64,000 nucleotides of DNA. It comes from Pseudocercospora fijiensis CIRAD86. Its lineage: Eukaryota; Ascomycota; Dothideomycetes; Mycosphaerellales; Mycosphaerellaceae. The position numbers were made by a program, and so were the translations under genes. Location: contig NW_006921534.1 of assembly GCF_000340215.1 (NCBI RefSeq), positions 434,001-498,000 on the forward strand, written 5' to 3'. Below, in pieces: positions 58,757-64,000 of the stretch; position 1 is the stretch's first letter, and each line of letters begins with the position of its first letter. The notes below the pieces were generated by a model. That model was not told the DNA's origin. It worked only from the letters and a program-made list of their open reading frames with translations, and ran no database searches.

Positions 58757-59645
58757 GAAACATTACTAGTATATCTACTCCTTCGCGTGCCTCTAGTAAG
58801 CGCGCCGTAGGCGCCGCCTCTACGATATCTACTACGCCTACCTAGCGCCTACTAAAAGTCCTAGAGGGCTGTACTCGTTGCTTTAGGTATATAACGGCTA
58901 ATAGTACGTTTTCTCGCCCCTTGCTACGTATATACGCTTTGTAACTAACTCGCTTTAGATAACCTATCTAAGCTCTATATAGGCGGCAATATAGACCCTG
59001 CTACTAAGCGTAACTATAATCGCTACCGTAGTAGCTATTATACCTATACTCCTATTACGGTACGCGCGCTAGTATCGCTACTAGCCCGTATCCGCGCCGT
59101 ACGCTCTACGCGCGACCTATACGACCTAGACAGCTACGACTCCCTCGAGGAGTCTAACGAGGCCTTAGAGGCACTCTAGGCTAATCTAGACGCCGTCGTC
59201 GTACGTAGGTTTCTTATACGCTCTACTTACGCTTCGTATACTAACCTCGTTACTAGTTATCCTATCTACGCTCGACGCCTTCTATATTAATAAGAATAAG
59301 GTAACCCTAGGTAGCAAAGCCCTAGCCTATAAGGGGGCCGCTAGCGGGTCTCTTACGGATATTAACCTACTTAGTGCCCTTAAGAATATCGGTACTAACT
59401 TAGCCGGCTTAGTAGAGATCGGTCGTTAGGTATAGTTTTCCTATAGCCTCGTCTTACCTACGCTTCGTATACTAACTATACTAGAACCTCGCCTAGCGTG
59501 TCGGCGCTAAGGCCGTCGCTACTATCGATACTACTATAGGTATCGAAGCGGAGGACGAGGAGGAGGAGGAGTCTAAGGATAAGTAGAGTAGACGGCTCGC
59601 TATCGCCGCGCCTACGCGGCGCTACCTTTATATATACTAGGCTAA
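58757..59645 (+). pseudogene. Antisense accessory ORF relic of chromovirus D, Cys-cluster and acidic tail
   Basis: Plus strand, tail-to-tail with pol. The frame begins near 58757 with a Ser/Thr/Ala/Arg-rich leader (TPSRASSKRAVGAAST). A Cys cluster follows (EGCTRCFRY at about 58863-58890, then PCYVYTLC in the next frame at about 58920-58945). A charged segment near 59110-59200 (DLYDLDSYDSLEESNEALEA) comes next, then a Lys-rich stretch near 59280-59400 (INKNKVTLGSKALAYKGA). It ends with an acidic tail at 59540-59600 (EAEDEEEEESKDKQSRR). At least two frameshifts and many TAG/TAA stops are present. No family is recognised. Position, orientation and Cys cluster match the antisense ORF of element C, though I see no clear sequence similarity. 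Confidence 0.45.
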
Positions 59646-59739
59646 TAGGCCTTTTTTAGTAGCGAAACGAGCACGTATCTACTATTTTTCTTAAGTTTTA
59701 TTTTCTTTTATTTTAATTACTACCTACGCTTACGCTTCG

Positions 59740-62700
59740 CTTAAGCTTCGAACTCGTCTAACGCTATAGAATTTTTAATATAAATAGCTAGCTCCTAAGT
59801 GTTGTATTCTTTAGGCTAATCTCGCTACTTAATAAGGTAGTACGCCTTCCGCTTCCTTATTTTCTTCGCTACGATTGTTTCTACCTACTATTCGTTACCT
59901 TTAGCGATAGGTATACTTACCTTATATTCCTCGCTATCGCGCCTATACTAAGGCTCGAGGAGGGAAATATAGAAAACATTATAGATCTTCGTACTTAACG
60001 GTAGTGCTAGGCGGTACGTCTATACTCCGACTACGTCGATAATATAAAAAGGCCTTATATACTTCGGGCTAAGTTTCTTCTTTAGGACATCTAAGCTAAT
60101 ATTCTTTATCGATAGCAAGACTAGGTCGCCTATACTATATGTCTTAGTAGTATAGTATATATTATATTACTTAGCCTAGTATTCTACTACTTTCTACTAG
60201 CGTTCCGTAAGCGTCTTATATACTTTCTATAGTCGCTCTATAGCGTCGATAGCTACTAGTACCCTTCCCTTAGTTAGCTCGTCCCGAGCTAGTAGCTTAT
60301 TTGCGCTTAGTATTAAATTAGGGTTAAAGCCGTAGAGCATCTTAAAGGGGCTTATACACAACGTAGGATAAACGCTGTTATTATAGGTAAACTCTGCCTA
60401 AGGCAACAATTTAGCCTAAATATCCTAGTTCTTAGAGTAATAGTATCGTAGGTATTACTCGAGGATCTAGTTCGCGCGTTCGGTTTGCCTATTAGTCTAA
60501 GGATAGAAGGCTATACTAAGCCTACGCTTTATATACGCTTCGAAGCAGAAGTCGCTCTAAAACTAGCTAGTAAAAAGCGATCTATAATCGCTAATAATGC
60601 CTAATAGTACTCTAAAACGCCTAATTACCTCCCTTTAAAAGATATCTGCGAGTTCTACTACTATATACTTCTTCGTCGTTAGGATAAAGAGGCTTATCTT
60701 CGTATAGTAGTCGACTATTACGAGGATCGTAGTATATACGTAGGTACCGAGCTTGCTTAGCGGGAGATCGGTAATAAAGTCTATCGTTAATTCTTGCTAA
60801 GGTCGGGTCGGTATAGATAGAGTAGCGAGCTCGCCGTATAGGCGATAGCGCTTCGCCTTTAACTATTAACAAATTCTATAGGTACGGATATAGGCCGTAA
60901 TATCCTCGGCTATCTTCGGCTAGAAGTACTTTCGGCGTATTAGGTCTATAGTCTTAGCTATACTAAAGTATCTAGCTAAAGGGTCGTCGTAGTGTATACG
61001 TATTAGTTACGTACGTAATACGTAGTCCTTAGGGATATATAGCGCATCGCCGTAATAAATAAGGTTACTACGACGAGAATAGCTAGGCGGGAGGTTAGAG
61101 CTACTTAATAAGGCTAAGCTACCCGACGGTAAGCTTATCTCGTATAAGCCTCCTCCTCTCGCTTACTCTAGCTATTATAAAGTACGTACGAAACTAAGGA
61201 TTATATTAGGCGTCTTATAGTAGGGCCCGTTATTCCTAACGATAGTAGCCGCTACTCTTACGGGACTGCTAATAAAACTCTTATATTCCGCTAGCGCTAT
61301 ACTAGCGTCTCGCATCCCTATATATATAATAGAGATGCGTTTTATAATTAGCTCGATATCCTCGGGCAGATTTAACTATAGAGCTAGTTTCGACTATAAT
61401 ATAGGAAGAAGGTTGTTCGCCGCCTACGACTCGCTCTCGTAGTCGCTACGTCGCGAAGGTATATCGGCTAGATTTCATTTACTAGCCCGATATTTAATAG
61501 TAAAGTTAAAAGGTATAAAGAAGGTCGCCTATCTTACCTACCTTCTAATAAGCTACTTTATCTTTATAAAGCCCTTAAGATTAGCGTAGTCGACAACTAT
61601 ATAGATCGTATACTAGGCGCTATCGAGATACGGGCGCTAATACTTAAAGGACTCGACAACCGCTAGGAGCTCCTAGTTATAGGTCTTATAGTTAATCTCT
61701 ATAGGGATTATTTTTCGTAACTAGAAGGCTATAGGGTACTAGTTCCTATCTTTACTTTGTTGTAATATAATCCCTACTAAGGCGAACGTAGAGGCATTAG
61801 TTTCGATACGTAGGGGCTTCGTAGGATTATAGTATTATAATATCGAGGCCGAGCTAAAGGCAGCCTTTAGCTAGCGGAACGCTTGCTCCTCGCTTTCGCC
61901 CTATAGGACCTACCCTAGCTTTCGGCTATTTACGGCTCCTTTCGATAAGGCGGTTAGTAGTATAACAATCTAGGAGTAGTTAGGGATAAACCTCCGATAG
62001 AAGTTATAGAATCTAAGGAAGGATTAAACCTCCTTTAGCGTTAATAGGCGAGGCTATTCGGTAATAGCGTTTACCCTACGCTAATCTATCGATACGCCTT
62101 CGGTACTAACGATAAGCCCGAGGAATTCGACTTCTTTCTTCTAGAAGGAATATTTCTTTCTATTCGTATATAAGGCGAACTTCTAGAGCCGCGTAAGGAT
62201 AGCGCGTACGTTTCGTATATAGTCCTCTCGCGTTTTGCTATAGATAAGAATATCGTTAAGGTAGACGATATAGCAAATGTTAATAAGGCTAGCTAATGCC
62301 CTATTAATATATCCTTGGAACGTAGTAGGAGCATTAGTAAGCCTAAAAGGTATTACCTTATACTCGAAGTGCCCGTACCGCGTACGGAATATAGTCTTCT
62401 ACTCGTCGCCTCGCTTAATATAGATACGATAATACGTATCCTATAGGTCTAAGGACGTATACTATTCGGCGTCCTTAAGCCTATTAAGCGTTTTGCTAAT
62501 AAGAGGTAGGGGGTAACGATTTTTAATAGTAATCTCGTTTAGCCCTCTATAATCGATATAGAGTCTTAGACTACTATCCTTCTTTAGTACGAATAGGATC
62601 GGCGTATCCGCTTCGCTTATACTAAGCTAGATCTAATTATTCTCTAAGGCTAAGCTTAGGTAATTTCGAAGGTCGCTAAGCTCTCTTCCGGAAGAATAGT

Positions 62701-63400
62701 AGAGAGGTTTATATAGCGGCTTCGTTCCGGGGATTAGGTCGATCGTATACTCTACGTCTTTAGGGAGCTTACGTCGCACTTCGGGCGTTATAGTAAAGAC
62801 GTCTTCGAAGTCTTTAAATTCTTCTAGCAAGGAGGAACCCTTAGCGATATCGCGAAGTTAGCGAACGCTAATCGTATATACGTATAGAGCGTTACGTATA
62901 TCCTTCTAGAATTCCTATAGTTCCCGTACGCGTATCGTACGCGCTACGGCTTCGTTCCTATAGGTCTAGGTATCCGTCGAGCTATCGACGATTACCTTTT
63001 AATCGCGCTTCTAAGGCCTACTAAGAATAATATTAGGGAGGGGTATCTCGAAAGCGTAGAACACTCCGGTAGTAATGCGTTCTTAGCCTATAGAGTCGGC
63101 GATCCGTAAGCGTAAATAATACGCTCCGTAGTAGTATCCTCGGTCGCCCTAGAAACTATCGGTACTAGGTAGTATAGTATTAATAATCTACTAAGGCTAG
63201 TATCGTAGAACGAATTCTTAAGATACTATATTAATATTAGTAGTATTATCTAATAAGTATTCGACGGATACTTCCCCTTCTTATATAACAATTGCTCCGC
63301 GTACGCGTCCCGTAGGTACTACTACTACTAAGCTACTTAGTTAAGATTCCGTACCTATCCCTAGCTCTTAGGAGGTGCCTTATCTTTTCCCTTAGCCTTC
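59740..63400 (-). pseudogene. Chromovirus D pol relic
   Basis: Minus strand, left to right in the window: chromodomain at about 59740-59900, preceded by the IYNVFYISLLEP block at about 59900-59960; integrase at about 60100-61300 (ELTIDFITDLPLSK core near 60770-60800, ILVIVDYYTKI); RNase H at 61500-61950; RT at about 61950-62830; protease at about 62950-63350. The RT N-terminus is open at 62633-62830 (EEFKDFEDVF, IDLIPGTKPLYKPLYYSSGREL). The catalytic box is YLND near 62240-62260, so Asp is lost (GAC to AAC). Confidence 0.85.
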
Positions 63401-64000
63401 GAGTCGTTCTTCTTTTCTTTAGCGTTAGCGGCTACCTTACGTACCGTAGGGTTGTCGTCTTTCTAGAGATAGCAGTTCGGATACGCGTTCTTATAATAGC
63501 CTTTCTAGCGATAGCTATAATATTCGACCTTACTAATATTATACCTGCCTTACGAGTTATCGCCCTTCGTATACTTTCCGCCTACGCTACGGTCGCGATT
63601 TAACTACTACTTACGGGCCTAACTATTAGATCGACGCTTCTTATCTTTACTGCCTCCGGTTTTATCGTAGTTACGATTCTTGCGTTTGCTAGACGGCTTA
63701 TTAGGGGTCTCGATACGCGTCGCAAGCTCTACGAGTTCGTAACGCGTCGTTAGCACTATATAGTATTTAATAATCGCGCTACGAATCGCCGGCTAGAGTT
63801 TAACGAGGAGATAGCGGATCCTATACTCCTCGCTATAGTCGCTAAGTTAATCTTCGAGTACTACGAGCTTAAGGGCAAAGCTTTAGACTAACTATCCCTT
63901 ACGCTAACGGGCCGCCTTATACTCGAGAGTTATGTCTAGTATACGGTTTATAGGGTCCCCGACGTAGTCCCGATAGAAGGTTTTAAAGTCCTAGTAGGTA
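63400..64000 (-). pseudogene. Chromovirus D gag relic (partial)
   Basis: Minus-strand frame containing the knuckle remnant EYYSYRQKGYYKNAYPNC near 63470-63540. With Tyr as decayed Cys or His, it matches C-x2-C-x4-H-x4-C. A Lys-rich tail (AKEKKNDSKAKGKDK) follows it and an Arg/Ser/Asn-rich segment lies upstream (63560-63720). It runs off the window edge. Confidence 0.65.

Larger units (their letters stand above)
58041..64000 (-). mobile_element. Chromovirus D (5' end outside window)
   Basis: Minus-strand Ty3/Gypsy element: gag with a decayed CCHC knuckle (about 63470-63540), protease, RT, RNase H, integrase, chromodomain; then an antisense ORF and the 3' LTR. It is distinct in sequence from A, B and C and fully RIP-mutated. 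Its architecture downstream of pol (antisense ORF, then polypurine tract and LTR) parallels element C. Confidence 0.85.

Noticed and set aside
60621..60872. 83-codon minus-strand frame in element D
   Set aside because: Same strand as integrase but in the wrong frame; the integrase blocks read in another frame.
1..64000. CRISPR arrays, rRNA and tRNA genes
   Set aside because: No regularly spaced direct repeats and no tRNA cloverleaf or rRNA sequence noticed; a eukaryotic genome would not carry CRISPR.

Overview
The window comes from the repeat-rich part of a filamentous ascomycete genome. Introns of 46-61 bp, a secreted GH3 beta-glucosidase and chromodomain Ty3/Gypsy retrotransposons carrying a repeat-induced point mutation (RIP) signature fit Pezizomycotina. 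I lean towards a Dothideomycete (Mycosphaerellales or Capnodiales type), but that rank is inference. About 57 of the 64 kb is transposon wreckage in which CpA and TpG are nearly absent, TpA is very abundant and CpG is kept. Reading frames are broken almost only by TAG and TAA at Gln or Trp positions. Short open stretches in these regions are relics, not working genes.

Layout. 1-5045: Ty3/Gypsy family A copy A1 (minus, left end outside the window). 5046-5701 and 12768 to about 18780: chromovirus B (plus), interrupted by copy A2 (5702-12767, TSD CTATT). 19382-21776: a large unrecognised plus-strand ORF relic. About 22000-25700: a Plavaka-type (KDZ superfamily) transposase relic on the minus strand, tail-to-tail with that ORF. 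26147-33316: copy A3, without matching target duplications. 33317-34260: an unrecognised ORF relic followed by a polypurine tract and LTR-like sequence. 34358-49972: element C (minus, 219-bp LTRs, TSD ATAGG), whose reverse transcriptase is split by copy A4 (plus, 39599-46757, 197-bp LTRs, TSD ACTAT). 49978-51060: another RIP-mutated relic. 58041-64000: chromovirus D (minus, 5' end outside the window).

Between the relics lies a RIP-free island of about 6.5 kb (51061 to about 57600) with the only two intact genes: an HXXXD acyltransferase of the trichothecene 3-O-acetyltransferase-like family (minus) and a five-exon secreted GH3 beta-glucosidase (plus). They are divergently arranged, about 2.2 kb apart. 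Nothing else in the window looks expressible.

Most unusual: (1) element C is peppered with about twenty copies of a short GGTACC-centred motif, in LTR, gag, integrase and accessory ORF alike, and absent from the A4 copy nested in it; (2) elements C and D each carry a degraded antisense ORF with a Cys cluster, lying tail-to-tail with pol; (3) the roughly 800-codon unknown ORF stands tail-to-tail with the Plavaka transposase.
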